Origin: Chryseobacterium gallinarum
GTDB lineage: Bacteria; Bacteroidota; Bacteroidia; Flavobacteriales; Weeksellaceae
Length of the DNA: 64,000 bases
Assembly: GCF_001021975.1 (NCBI RefSeq)
Contig: NZ_CP009928.1
Location: forward strand, 4,034,001-4,098,000
Direction: 5' to 3'
Shown here: in pieces, positions 7,527 to 16,963 of the stretch
How positions within the stretch are numbered: position 1 is the stretch's first letter
Layout: each line of letters opens with the position of its first letter
The notes under the pieces: model-generated
Databases searched by the model: none
Seen by the model: only the letters and a program-made list of their open reading frames with translations
Told to the model about the DNA's origin: nothing
Made by a program: the position numbers and the translations under genes

Positions 7527-10079
7527 ATGGATAAAAAGACACAAAAAAAAACGACTGAATCGCCTGAAAAAGGCAGAATTTTATCTAAGCCACGCATATT
7601 TTTCGGGCTTACTTTTATACTTTTCTCTGTGGTTCTTACATTTTCGTTTATCTCCTATCTGATGAACTGGAAGGCAGATCAAAGTCAGGCAGGAACCATG
7701 CTTGATAAGAGTATAAAATCTTCCAACATTTTCGGCAAAGCCGGTGACTGGCTGGGCAATATATTCATATTCGAAAGCATAGGTATTGCTTCATTCATTA
7801 TTGCATTTTTGTTTCTGGTTGTAGGAACTCTCATCCTTAAAAAGAAAATATTCAAACCCTGGAAAACAATCGGACATTCTTTGTTTTTCATTTGCTGGCT
7901 CCCTATTTTCATGGGTGCCCTTACGAAAGGTCAGGGGGTTTTAGGTGGCGTATATGGATATCAAATCATGGATTATCTTAATGCTATTATCGGAACAGTA
8001 GGTTTATGGACTGTTCTGGCTGCAAGTATTATTTTATATTTCATCCTGGAATTTAACCTTCGTCCAAGCTCTATCAAAGCAAAATTAAACAAGCTCAACG
8101 AAAATACAATTGGCAAAGTAAAATCAATGATGCCAGATTCCGATGAGGATTTTGAAGCCGATGAAGAACTGAAGGAAGAGATTGATGAAGTTACCCCGAA
8201 CGTTACAGTAACAGATGCGTCGGATAACCGTCCTAAAATAAAAACACCTGAACCTGTCAATCCCCCGAAAGGATTCCCTGAAGTTCCGGTCTCTGCAGAT
8301 ATAGAAACTATTACAACACCTAACCATACTTCTTTTGAAAGCGAGCCAAAGGAGGTTTCCGAGCCTGTGCCTGTCAGCTTACACCTGAATACCAAACCCG
8401 GCGTTCCGGTTTCTACTCCTGAAGAAGCTTTTGATATCAGGCCTTCTCAGACTGTCCCATCTGTATCCCCTGCACAGGAAAATATTAAATTCAATGTGGA
8501 AGTGGCTCCGGTAGTAGACATTCTGGATGATACGGACAAAAAATCACAGGAGCTGGTAGAAAAACATGGCCTTTATGATCATAAACTGGATCTTGCTAAT
8601 TTCCAGATGCCTCCTGTAGACTTATTGAAAGATTATGGAAGTGAAGAAATCTCTATCAACAAAGAAGAGTTAGAAGAAAATAAAAATAAAATTGTAGGCC
8701 TGTTGAAAAATTTCAACGTAGGAATTGCAGAGATCAAAGCAACGATTGGCCCTACAGTTACTTTATATGAAATAGTTCCCGAAGCAGGAATCAGAGTAGC
8801 TGCCATTAAAAAGCTACAGGATGATATTGCGCTGAATCTTTCCGCTTTAGGAATCAGAATTATTGCCCCAATGCCCGGAAAAGGAACTATTGGTATTGAA
8901 GTACCAAGAAAAAATCCAACCATGGTTTCTATGCGTTCCGTGATTGCGTCACACAAGTTTCAAAATACGGATATGGACCTTCCGGTGGTTTTCGGAAAAA
9001 CCATTTCCAATGAAATTTTCATGGCTGACCTTTCAAAAATGCCTCACTTATTGATGGCCGGAGCAACGGGACAAGGTAAATCAGTCGGGATCAATGCTAT
9101 CCTTACTTCCCTTCTTTATAAAAAGCATCCAAGTGAGCTTAAATTCGTAATGGTAGACCCTAAAAAGGTAGAGCTTTCTTTATATTCAAAAATTGAAAGA
9201 CATTATTTAGCAAAATTACCGGACGCGGAAGAAGCAATCATTACAGATACCAATAAAGTAATCAATACATTAAATTCTTTATGTATTGAAATGGACACCC
9301 GGTATGATCTCCTTAAAAATGCTTTCTGTAAAAACCTGAAAGAATACAACAAAAAATTTGCAGAAAGAAAATTAAACCCTGAAAACGGCCACCGTTTCCT
9401 GCCTTACATCGTTCTGGTAGTGGATGAGTTTGCAGACCTTATTATGACCGCCGGTAAAGAAGTGGAATTACCAATTGCCAGACTGGCCCAGCTTGCGAGA
9501 GCTGTGGGAATCCACCTGATCGTAGCCACTCAAAGGCCGTCTGTGAATGTTATTACCGGAATGATCAAAGCCAACTTCCCTGCAAGGGCTGCCTTCAGGG
9601 TAATTTCCAGTGTGGACTCAAGAACAATTCTCGATTCCCCGGGAGCAGATCAGCTTATCGGTAAAGGGGATATGCTTTACTTTAACGGAAATGAGATATT
9701 AAGACTTCAATGTGCCTTTGTAGATACCCCGGAGGTAGAAAGAATTGCAGAGTATATCGGCGAGCAAAAAGGATATTCATCAGCATTCCTTCTTCCTGAA
9801 TATGTTTCTGAGGATGCTACAAGTTCAGCAGGTACTTTTGACCCTAATGAAAAGGATGCCCTGTTTGAGGAAGCAGCAAGGATTATTGTTTCTACGCAGC
9901 AAGGTTCCACATCCATGTTACAGAGACAGCTGAAATTGGGATACAACAGAGCCGGAAGAATTATGGATCAGCTGGAAGCAAGTGGTATTGTAGGAGGATT
10001 TAATGGAGCCAAGGCCAGAGAGGTGCTGATCAGCGACCTGCACTCTTTGGAACAGTTTTTGGAAGATCTGCGTAGCTAA
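7527..10079 (+). CDS. ftsK: DNA translocase FtsK/SpoIIIE
   Basis: An 850-residue septal DNA pump that clears and resolves chromosome ends at division. The N-terminus holds about four membrane helices (residues 25-175). A low-complexity acidic/proline linker follows (about 200-350). The motor has an alpha/beta domain, Walker A GATGQGKS near residue 511 and Walker B VLVVDEFADLIM near 630, with the ATQRPS sensor after it. The last ~65 residues (QRQLKLGYNRAGRIMDQLE) form the gamma winged-helix domain that reads KOPS-type polarity sequences. Length and order are normal for Bacteroidota FtsK. It is followed at 63 bp by the lolA-like gene, probably co-transcribed. Confidence 0.96.
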   Translation: MDKKTQKKTTESPEKGRILSKPRIFFGLTFILFSVVLTFSFISYLMNWKADQSQAGTMLDKSIKSSNIFGKAGDWLGNIFIFESIGIASFIIAFLFLVVGTLILKKKIFKPWKTIGHSLFFICWLPIFMGALTKGQGVLGGVYGYQIMDYLNAIIGTVGLWTVLAASIILYFILEFNLRPSSIKAKLNKLNENTIGKVKSMMPDSDEDFEADEELKEEIDEVTPNVTVTDASDNRPKIKTPEPVNPPKGFPEVPVSADIETITTPNHTSFESEPKEVSEPVPVSLHLNTKPGVPVSTPEEAFDIRPSQTVPSVSPAQENIKFNVEVAPVVDILDDTDKKSQELVEKHGLYDHKLDLANFQMPPVDLLKDYGSEEISINKEELEENKNKIVGLLKNFNVGIAEIKATIGPTVTLYEIVPEAGIRVAAIKKLQDDIALNLSALGIRIIAPMPGKGTIGIEVPRKNPTMVSMRSVIASHKFQNTDMDLPVVFGKTISNEIFMADLSKMPHLLMAGATGQGKSVGINAILTSLLYKKHPSELKFVMVDPKKVELSLYSKIERHYLAKLPDAEEAIITDTNKVINTLNSLCIEMDTRYDLLKNAFCKNLKEYNKKFAERKLNPENGHRFLPYIVLVVDEFADLIMTAGKEVELPIARLAQLARAVGIHLIVATQRPSVNVITGMIKANFPARAAFRVISSVDSRTILDSPGADQLIGKGDMLYFNGNEILRLQCAFVDTPEVERIAEYIGEQKGYSSAFLLPEYVSEDATSSAGTFDPNEKDALFEEAARIIVSTQQGSTSMLQRQLKLGYNRAGRIMDQLEASGIVGGFNGAKAREVLISDLHSLEQFLEDLRS

Positions 10080-10142
10080 AGGGAAAAACTTAAGGTTTAA
10101 CCTTTAAAGTTTGAAAATATCTAAGATTATTAAATAAGAAAA

Positions 10143-10790
10143 ATGAAAAATATTATTTCAAAAGTTATATTAGGAAGTTTTGTTGTAGGTGCAGTAAGCA
10201 TGGCCAATGCTCAGAAAATAGATGCAAAAGCCAAAAAGATATTGGATGACATTACAGCCAATTACAATTCTAAAAAGAATTCTTACTTCAAATTTTCTTT
10301 TGGAAGCGGCCTGAACGGGCAGGTTACTAAAACCGAACCGGGTATTTATTATATTGCCGGGGACAAATACAAACTGAAAATCATGGATACCGAGCAGATC
10401 TTTGACGGAAGTAAAATCTATAACATCAATGCTGATGATATGGAAGTAACCATTGCAAAACCTAACGGAAACAGTGCCATGTTCTCCCCTATCAATTATC
10501 TTACAACCTATAGAAACGACTATAATGTAACATACAACGGAAAGAAAATGGTAAATGGCGTGAATGCAGATTTCATTAAACTGACTCCTGTAAAAGCCAA
10601 CGGGATAAAGTACGTTTACCTTTTTGTAGATTCAGCAAAAAAACAGATGGTAAAACTGGAACAGCACGGAAATAATAAAGATGTAGCAGTAATAGCAATT
10701 AAGGAATATAAAGAAAACCAGAATCTGGATCCCAATATGTTTGTTTTTGACAAAAATAAGTTTAAAAACTACGTAATTACAGAACTTTAG
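10143..10790 (+). CDS. LolA-like outer-membrane lipoprotein carrier
   Basis: A 215-residue periplasmic protein with signal peptide (ISKVILGSFVVGAVSMANA). The mature part has the half-barrel pattern of the LolA/LolB superfamily: amphipathic strands with GIYYIAGDKYKLKIMDTEQI, then KIYNINADDMEVTI and a late VYLFVDSAKKQMVKLEQ. LolA shuttles lipoproteins from the inner-membrane LolCDE complex to the outer membrane. It sits just after ftsK, as lolA does in many bacteria, and before an LptF/LptG permease; both neighbours serve envelope assembly. Bacteroidota lack an evident LolB, so the acceptor is unknown. Homology is by pattern rather than by a diagnostic motif. Confidence 0.82.
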   Translation: MKNIISKVILGSFVVGAVSMANAQKIDAKAKKILDDITANYNSKKNSYFKFSFGSGLNGQVTKTEPGIYYIAGDKYKLKIMDTEQIFDGSKIYNINADDMEVTIAKPNGNSAMFSPINYLTTYRNDYNVTYNGKKMVNGVNADFIKLTPVKANGIKYVYLFVDSAKKQMVKLEQHGNNKDVAVIAIKEYKENQNLDPNMFVFDKNKFKNYVITEL

Positions 10791-10865
10791 AGAACGTTAC
10801 ACAAAACCGCAAATGGGCAAACAAGCCTTTTTACAGTTTTACTTTAGAAAAAAATAACAAAATAT

Positions 10866-10896
10866 AAAAGCCGCAAGTACAACTTTGTGGCTTTTT
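10866..10896 (+). terminator. terminator after the ftsK-lolA unit
   Basis: AAAAGCCGCAAGT and ACTTTGTGGCTTTTT form a stem with a 2-3-nt loop and small imperfections, ending in T5. It separates lolA from the next gene, which has its own -7 box. Confidence 0.65.
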
Positions 10897-10899
10897 GAT

Positions 10900-10907
10900 T
10901 AATTTTG
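10900..10907 (+). promoter_or_regulatory. -7 element immediately before the LptF/LptG-like start
   Basis: TAATTTTG matches TAnnTTTG exactly, and only 4 nt separate it from the ATG at 10912. If used, transcription would begin at or beside the start codon, giving a leaderless mRNA. No -33 element is visible. Confidence 0.4.
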
Positions 10908-10911
10908 GCGC

Positions 10912-12369
10912 ATGTTAAAAATACTAGACCGATATATCATAAAGACCTTTTTTGGACCATTTTTCTTTATATTCAGTGTATTGTTTTTCATTTTTATTGT
11001 AAACATTATCTGGGTTCAGTTAGGTCAGTTTATGGGAAAAGGGCTGAGCTACTGGCAAATCATTAAACTTTTGTTTTATCTTGGGATCAGCGTTATCAGT
11101 ATGGTACTCCCCCTCACCATTCTTCTGGCAAGTATTATGTCTTTTGGAGAATTTGGGGAAAGGTATGAGCTTGCCGCAATGAAAGCCGCCGGGATTTCTC
11201 TTACAAGGGTAATGACACCTTTGCTGGGAGTGGCTACTATACTGGCCATCCTTCTCTTTTTCTTTTCAAACAACATTATTCCCGATTTTCAGAAAAAGGC
11301 GAAAAACATGCTTTTCAATATTGCCCAGACCAAGCCTGCCCTGAATTTTACTGCGGGACAGTTTATTGATCAGATTCCCGGGTATATGGTTAAATTCGAT
11401 AAGATTCATGGAGAAAATGCGGAAAATCTTGAAGGGGTGTTTGTTCATAGAAAAGCCAGTACTTACGAAAACCAGCAGTCTATTGTAGCAGAAAAGGGTA
11501 AATTTGTTCCGGCTGCTAATAGTCACTTTCTTAAGCTTGAGCTTTATAATGGATATGTATTTGAAGATAATTTTGCAGGAAAAGGAGAAAATGTAAGATT
11601 GAAACAACCTGATCAGGCCATCAAATTTGATACACTGGTTTCCCACTTTGATGTAAGCGAGATCATTGATAAAGCCATCGAGAAAGAACAAATCACAGAT
11701 GACTACCGTTTCCAGACCTATAACCAGCTTAATCAGACAATTGCCAAAAGCAAAAAGGAAAACCAAATGTTTTTCAACAATATCGGAACGGATGTCCTGA
11801 GCCAAACGAATTCTGTGATAAGCTATATGGATAAAGGAAATAAACATAAAGCGACTCCGAAGGCACAGATAAAACTGGATACCATAAAAGGTGATAAAAA
11901 ACTGGAAATTATCTACAATTCCTATAACAGGTTGGAAAATCTGAAAAGCACATTGGAGACCAAGAAAAATGAATTCAGCTCCAATGTAAAATACTTCAGT
12001 AAAGTAGTTATCTACCAGCAAAGAATTGTTTCATATTCCGTGACCTGTATCATCTTCTTCCTGATCGGGGCAAGTTTAGGCTCCATCATCCGTAAAGGAG
12101 GTATGGGACTTCCTGTGATCATTGCCATCATTATTTTCATTATTTTCTACGTAATGAATGTGGGAGTGGAAAACATGTCCTGGAGCGGAAAAATGAATCC
12201 TTACCTGGCTGCATGGCTGCCTAACTTCATTCTTCTTCCTTTTGGAATCTGGATGACCTACAAAGCGCTTACTGATTCACAATTGTTTGATGCCGAAAAA
12301 TACAAAGCGTTATTTAAGCCTATTACCAAAAGGTTTTCAAAAAGCAAAGAACATCAAAGATATCAGTAG
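10912..12369 (+). CDS. LptF/LptG (YjgP/YjgQ) family permease
   Basis: A 485-residue inner-membrane subunit of the lipopolysaccharide exporter that, with the LptB ATPase, lifts LPS into the Lpt bridge. The start MLKILDRYIIKTFFGPF is typical of the family. Three membrane helices occupy about residues 10-125, a periplasmic beta-jellyroll insert about 130-360 (NFTAGQFIDQIPGYMVKFDKI), and three further helices 365-460. The periplasmic insert is longer than in enterobacterial LptF/G, as is usual in Bacteroidota. I cannot say whether it acts as LptF or LptG; no second copy is in the window. An antisense reading frame through its middle (11266-12021) has no coding features. Confidence 0.9.
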   Translation: MLKILDRYIIKTFFGPFFFIFSVLFFIFIVNIIWVQLGQFMGKGLSYWQIIKLLFYLGISVISMVLPLTILLASIMSFGEFGERYELAAMKAAGISLTRVMTPLLGVATILAILLFFFSNNIIPDFQKKAKNMLFNIAQTKPALNFTAGQFIDQIPGYMVKFDKIHGENAENLEGVFVHRKASTYENQQSIVAEKGKFVPAANSHFLKLELYNGYVFEDNFAGKGENVRLKQPDQAIKFDTLVSHFDVSEIIDKAIEKEQITDDYRFQTYNQLNQTIAKSKKENQMFFNNIGTDVLSQTNSVISYMDKGNKHKATPKAQIKLDTIKGDKKLEIIYNSYNRLENLKSTLETKKNEFSSNVKYFSKVVIYQQRIVSYSVTCIIFFLIGASLGSIIRKGGMGLPVIIAIIIFIIFYVMNVGVENMSWSGKMNPYLAAWLPNFILLPFGIWMTYKALTDSQLFDAEKYKALFKPITKRFSKSKEHQRYQ

Positions 12370-12392
12370 CTGCTCAGTGATTTAGATAAAAT

Positions 12393-12422
12393 AAAGATTC
12401 AGAATTTTCTGGATCTTTTTTT
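12393..12422 (+). terminator. terminator of the LptF/LptG-like gene
   Basis: AAAGATTCAGAA pairs with TTCTGGATCTTT (one wobble), followed by a T-rich run. It lies just after the stop codon. Confidence 0.75.
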
Positions 12423-12494
12423 ATTGCTTTTAATAAATCAATTTACATTTAAATCAAAACTTCCTATACAATAAAGATTGCAGCATTTTACAAT

Positions 12495-12530
12495 AAAAAA
12501 GAGGTCCCATCGGAACCTCTTGTGTTTTTT
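12495..12530 (-). terminator. terminator of frr
   Basis: AAGAGGT (12499-12505) pairs with ACCTCTT (12515-12521). A-runs on one side and T-runs on the other let it act in both directions between the convergent genes; frr ends at 12543. Confidence 0.75.
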
Positions 12531-12542
12531 TAAAACTGAAAA

Positions 12543-13097
12543 TTATACTTTCATAATTTCAGCGTCTTTTATCTTAAGATGCTCATCACAAAGCTTTACA
12601 TATTTATCAGTAAGCTCCTGGATATCAGCCTCTGCTCCTTTAATAACATCTTCGGAAATACCTTCCAGCTTTTTCAGTTCTTTCAAACCGTCCTGTCTTG
12701 CATTTCTCACCGTTACTTTAGTTTGTTCAGCTTCTGCTTTAGCCTGTTTTGCCAGTTCTCTCCTTCTTTCCTCCGTTAAAGGCGGAACATTCAGAATAAT
12801 ATTTTCCCCGTTATTGGAAGGTGCAAAACCTAAATTTGAATTGATAATAGCTTTTTCAATCGCATTAATTGCTGTTCTGTCCCAAGGTTGAATAGAGATG
12901 GTCATGGCATCCGGAACAGAAACATTGGCCACCTGGTTGATGGGAGTAGGAGCTCCATAATACTCTACCATTACATCCTGCACCATAGTTGTAGAAGCAC
13001 GTCCCGCTCTGATTCTTTGAAATGCATGATCCAGGTGCTTTACAGCTGCGTCCATATCCTGCTTTACAGATTCTAATATAAGATCTAATTCTTCCAT
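12543..13097 (-). CDS. frr: ribosome recycling factor
   Basis: A 184-residue protein that, with EF-G, splits the post-termination ribosome. It has the complete family layout: three-helix bundle with the arginine-rich line HAFQRIRAGRASTTMVQDVMVEYYG, the hinge to domain II (NVSVPDAMTISIQPWDRTAINAIEKAI), then NVPPLTEERRRELAKQAKAEAE. An ATG 30 bases further upstream exists, but MEELDLILES is the expected start. It lies downstream of pyrH on the same strand, the common order, but separated here by a strong hairpin and a candidate own promoter, so the two are probably transcribed separately. Confidence 0.97.
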   Translation of the reverse strand: MEELDLILESVKQDMDAAVKHLDHAFQRIRAGRASTTMVQDVMVEYYGAPTPINQVANVSVPDAMTISIQPWDRTAINAIEKAIINSNLGFAPSNNGENIILNVPPLTEERRRELAKQAKAEAEQTKVTVRNARQDGLKELKKLEGISEDVIKGAEADIQELTDKYVKLCDEHLKIKDAEIMKV

Positions 13098-13420
13098 TAT
13101 ATAATTAAAATTTGATAAATTACACATTGCTTATAACGCCTGAAAATCAACTTGTTAATTTTCACAAAACGCTCTTTTAATAGTTTATTTCCTGAGTTTT
13201 CAGTATTCAGTGGTGCAAAAATAATGATTGTTTTTGATATAAAGAGTGTATAATTTGTCTATTTTTTTATTCAACATCCTGTTACAATACAATTCCCAAA
13301 TAATCCATTGTTATTGTATGATCCTTTTATTATCCTTATCTGATATAAAAATTCTCAAAATCCCTTAACAATACGGAGCAAGCCCAAAACAATCCGCTGG
13401 CAAAAAAATTATTATTTCAA
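13098..13420. other. frr leader and spacer
   Basis: 323 bases between frr and the pyrH terminator. Contents seen: one -7 box (13216-13223) and a loose inverted pair ATACAAT/ATTGTAT near 13290-13318. No reading frame or RNA gene recognised. Confidence 0.4.
13216..13223 (-). promoter_or_regulatory. candidate -7 element of frr
   Basis: TATTTTTG on the minus strand, an exact TAnnTTTG match, gives a leader of about 110 nt before frr. It lies downstream of the pyrH terminator, which makes an independent frr promoter likely. Confidence 0.4.
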
Positions 13421-13456
13421 AAATAAAACCGCCGGACATAAGATTATGTCCGGCGG
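13421..13456 (-). terminator. strong terminator of pyrH
   Basis: A perfect 13-bp inverted repeat, CCGCCGGACATAA against its complement (13429-13456), much richer in GC than its surroundings, followed on the minus strand by TTTTATTTTTG. Confidence 0.85.
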
Positions 13457-13502
13457 CTAAAATATGATAAGTTTTATAACTTGTTTCTGTTACTGGACTT
13501 TG

Positions 13503-14213
<711 letters not shown>

Positions 14214-14264
14214 TTATTTTTAAATAGCTTTTTACTAGACTTGATTCTCTGAAATTTGATTTTG

Positions 14265-14272
14265 CAAATATA
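14265..14272 (-). promoter_or_regulatory. -7 promoter element of pyrH
   Basis: TATATTTG on the minus strand, exact TAnnTTTG match, giving a leader of about 48 nt. Confidence 0.45.
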
Positions 14273-14328
14273 ATCATTAAAAATATTGGTAGAAGAAAAA
14301 TATTTACACACAAATAATGTCAGAAATA

Positions 14329-14359
14329 TTTTGAAAAGTACGAAAAAGGATTATTTTTG
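14329..14359 (+). promoter_or_regulatory. two-part Bacteroidota promoter of porQ
   Basis: TTTTG at 14329-14333, an 18-bp spacer, then TATTTTTG at 14352-14359. Both halves and the spacing fit the -33/-7 consensus. It is the best complete promoter in the window and lies 18 nt before the TTG start of porQ. Confidence 0.7.
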
Positions 14360-14377
14360 CATTAATTATAAATTGAA

Positions 14378-15370
14378 TTGAAGAAAATTATCATTTTTTC
14401 ATTATTTCTATCAGGAATTGTTTCTTATGCGCAAACGGGAACAAATGTTTATCCATTCTTAAATGTACCTGTATCTGCAAGACAAGCTGCCCTGGGTGGT
14501 GATGCAATTTCTGTCAGAGATTATGATGTTTCCTTTGCAATTGCAAACCCGGCCCTGTTGAATAAAGATTCTGACAAACAGCTTTCAGTAAATGCTACAG
14601 CGTATCTTGCCGATTCAAAATACGGTACGATTGCTTATGCTAAAGACTTTGAAAATGGTCATATGGCTACCATCAATGCCCGGTATATGAGCTATGGTAG
14701 TATCCCGAGAACAGATGAAAGCGGTTTTGAAAACGGAGAATTCAAGGCTTCCGATGTTGCCATTGGTGCCGGTTATGCTTACCAGTTTGAAGAGGACTGG
14801 ACGATCGGTGGAGGCATTAATTTTATTACTTCAAAAATTGATAATTACACTTCTTCTGCCATCTCAGGAACCGCAGGAGTAACCTATCACAATAAAAAAA
14901 ACAAGGAAGTTCTTTCCCTGGTATTAAGGAATTTCGGATTTCAGCTGAAATCATTCAACGGCGTAAAGGAAAATCTTCCTTTCAGAGTTGACCTGGGGTA
15001 TACCAAAACCATCAAAAACTTTCCTCTTGCCATTACCATTACAGCACATGATCTTCAGAAGTTTGACATTTCTTCAGAATATAATGTAGAAGGACAAAAG
15101 GTAAATGCGGGCAGAAAGATTGCAGATCACTTCTCTTTAGGAGCGGAATTGTTTCCGGAAAAAAACTTCAATATCAGATTGGGCTATAACGTTAAAAGGG
15201 GAAATGAACTGGCTGTGGCAGATCAAAGAAATTTTTCAGGATTGTCGGCAGGATTTGGTGTCAAAGTATCAAGATTCCGTATAGACTATGCCCATGTGAG
15301 ATATCATAATTCAACAAATGTCAACCAGATAGGAATTTCAGTAGACCTTTCAAGCCATAGAGGAGAATAA
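14378..15370 (+). CDS. porQ: type IX secretion system protein PorQ
   Basis: A 330-residue outer-membrane beta-barrel protein of the PorV/PorQ (FadL-like) kind, a part of the type IX secretion shuttle. The opening after the signal peptide, YPFLNVPVSARQAALGG, is the typical PorQ start, followed by alternating amphipathic strands to a C-terminal VNQIGISVDLSSHRGE. The start codon is TTG (14378), giving the signal peptide KKIIIFSLFLSGIVSYAQ; no in-frame ATG would keep it, and the promoter position agrees. The neighbouring cmk is a partner I recall from other Bacteroidota. The presence of T9SS cargo in this window (the protease ending at 42099) fits. Confidence 0.88.
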   Translation: MKKIIIFSLFLSGIVSYAQTGTNVYPFLNVPVSARQAALGGDAISVRDYDVSFAIANPALLNKDSDKQLSVNATAYLADSKYGTIAYAKDFENGHMATINARYMSYGSIPRTDESGFENGEFKASDVAIGAGYAYQFEEDWTIGGGINFITSKIDNYTSSAISGTAGVTYHNKKNKEVLSLVLRNFGFQLKSFNGVKENLPFRVDLGYTKTIKNFPLAITITAHDLQKFDISSEYNVEGQKVNAGRKIADHFSLGAELFPEKNFNIRLGYNVKRGNELAVADQRNFSGLSAGFGVKVSRFRIDYAHVRYHNSTNVNQIGISVDLSSHRGE

Positions 15371-15454
15371 CTTTATTTCCCTGAAAATCTTAATATAAGC
15401 AAGAATTTTCTTCGCTTTTCTTGATTTTTTAAAAAAAATCTTGAAATTTGCAGT

Positions 15455-16129
15455 ATGAAAAAACCTGTAATAGCTATCGATGGGTACTCGTCTACCGGAA
15501 AAAGTTCTATCTCCAAAATCATTGCAGATAAGCTGGGACTTATCCATATGGATACAGGAGCACTTTACAGAGGGATTACCTGGTATGCATTGCAACATTG
15601 CCTCGATGAAAAAGGTACTATCGATTTGAACAGGCTTTTCTCTTCCTTACACCAGATTGAACTTGAGTTTAAAAATCACGATGGAATACTTATTCTCTAT
15701 CTTAATAATACAGATATTTCTAAAGAAATTCGCTCGAATGAAGTTTCGGATCATGTAAGCCTCGTTGCAAAACAAAAAGAAGTAAGGGACTTTTTATTAC
15801 AATCCCAACGCTCTTTGGCAGAAAAAGGAGGCGTTATTATGGACGGGCGTGACATAGGGACAGTAGTTCTGCCAGATGCAGACTATAAATTTTTTCTGAC
15901 GGCCAGTATTGATGAAAGAACCAACAGGAGATTCCTCGAACTGTCCGGTCTGGGAATTCAGGCAGACAGAGAACAGGTAAAGCAAAACCTTATAGAAAGG
16001 GATAAAATAGACAGTGAACGCGAAATAGCTCCGTTAAGAAAAGCTGATGATGCTATTATTATTGACAACTCTGCATTGACCAAAGAGGAAACAATAAAGC
16101 TTATTCTCTCTTACATTCAAAATTTTTAA
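15455..16129 (+). CDS. cmk: cytidylate kinase
   Basis: A 224-residue P-loop kinase that phosphorylates CMP and dCMP. The P-loop reads AIDGYSSTGKSS near residue 5, followed by LGLIHMDTGALYRGITWYA, the family's substrate segment; GGVIMDGRDIGTVVLPDADYK is the second signature. The LID arginines lie in REIAPLRKADDAIIID. Length is normal. It follows porQ on the same strand with 84 bp between. No exact promoter element was seen before it, so read-through from porQ is likely. Confidence 0.96.
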   Translation: MKKPVIAIDGYSSTGKSSISKIIADKLGLIHMDTGALYRGITWYALQHCLDEKGTIDLNRLFSSLHQIELEFKNHDGILILYLNNTDISKEIRSNEVSDHVSLVAKQKEVRDFLLQSQRSLAEKGGVIMDGRDIGTVVLPDADYKFFLTASIDERTNRRFLELSGLGIQADREQVKQNLIERDKIDSEREIAPLRKADDAIIIDNSALTKEETIKLILSYIQNF

Positions 16130-16221
16130 CAATTTTTAATAGTATATAGTCTCCTTTGGTATACAAATTGTAAGTTTTATTACTATAAAAACTAATCTAT
16201 TATTAATTTAAAAAACTTAAA

Positions 16222-16572
16222 ATGTCTAGAAAAGGAAAAAATACAGCAGGTATATTGGCAGGACTTCTTGCAGGTGCTGCGGCAGGTGTAATCTTAGGAA
16301 TGCTTTACGCGCCGGAAGAGGGTAAGGAAACCAGAAAGAAAATCAAAACAAAAGCAAATGATCTTAAAGATCAGGCAAAAAACAAGTATGGTGAGGTTTC
16401 TGAAAAAGTAAAAGACCAGTACAGCAATATTTCTTCTACCTTCAAAGAAACAGCAAATAACGTTGCCCACACGGTGAAAGACGGATATGACAAATATAAG
16501 GATCAGATTGTTTCTAAAACTGCAGATGTAGTAAAAGATGTAGAAGCAGAACTGAATGATCTAAAAAAATAA
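16222..16572 (+). CDS. YtxH domain-containing protein
   Basis: A 116-residue protein with one glycine/alanine-rich membrane segment at residues 9-30 (GILAGLLAGAAAGVILGMLY) ending at APEEGKETRKKIK, the hallmark of the YtxH (gas-vesicle GvpP-like) family. The rest is a charged amphipathic helix resembling a late-embryogenesis repeat. Relatives are induced by envelope or general stress. It heads a three-gene run with a holin-like protein and a membrane protein of unknown function, a grouping common in Bacteroidota. A terminator follows it, so the first gene may be transcribed more than the others. Confidence 0.82.
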   Translation: MSRKGKNTAGILAGLLAGAAAGVILGMLYAPEEGKETRKKIKTKANDLKDQAKNKYGEVSEKVKDQYSNISSTFKETANNVAHTVKDGYDKYKDQIVSKTADVVKDVEAELNDLKK

Positions 16573-16601
16573 GTAATTTATCTTTTTAAGTAAATTACAA
16601 G

Positions 16602-16632
16602 AAGGAACTTTTGTATGAAAGTTCCTTTTTTT
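16602..16632 (+). terminator. terminator after the YtxH gene
   Basis: AAGGAACTTT and AAAGTTCCTT pair around a 6-nt loop, followed by T7. It is followed 20 bases later by the next gene, so it may be partial. Confidence 0.8.
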
Positions 16633-16651
16633 GTAACTTTAAAAAAAAACA

Positions 16652-16960
16652 ATGATAGAAACTATTAAAGAATACGCCTCGAAGAGAATAGATCTTCTGA
16701 AAATTGAAGCTACTGAAAAGTCTTCTCTTTCTGCCGGGCTCATTACCTACTTTGTAGTATTGCTTGTTGCTTTTGCTTTTTTTATTATCCTTTTTAATTT
16801 TGGAATTGCATTTCTTATCGGAAAAGCATTGGATAACTATTCCTATGGATTCTTAATTGTTGCTGCTTTTTATGCGCTGATAATGGCTTTTGTAATTGCC
16901 TTTAAAAGTAAAATTGTCAATACTGTTGCAGATCAGGTTATTAAATTTTTAAATCATTAA
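16652..16960 (+). CDS. phage-holin-family (PF07332-like) membrane protein
   Basis: A 102-residue protein with an N-terminal amphipathic helix (MIETIKEYASKRIDLLKIEATEK) and two membrane helices at about residues 28-55 and 66-86. This is the layout of the 'phage holin family' proteins that are chromosomal and widespread in Bacteroidota beside YtxH genes. Despite the name there is no prophage around it; a role in membrane stability is more likely. It is 3 bp from the next gene, so both are translated from one message. Confidence 0.75.
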   Translation: MIETIKEYASKRIDLLKIEATEKSSLSAGLITYFVVLLVAFAFFIILFNFGIAFLIGKALDNYSYGFLIVAAFYALIMAFVIAFKSKIVNTVADQVIKFLNH

Positions 16961-16963
16961 GTT

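Noticed and set aside
11266..12021. 251-codon open frame antisense to the LptF/LptG-like gene
   Set aside because: It has no start context, a composition of antisense type (Phe/Ile/Lys runs), and lies wholly over a clear gene.
16652..16960. Holin-like gene as a sign of a prophage
   Set aside because: Neighbours are YtxH and housekeeping genes; this holin family is chromosomal in Bacteroidota and no other phage genes are present.
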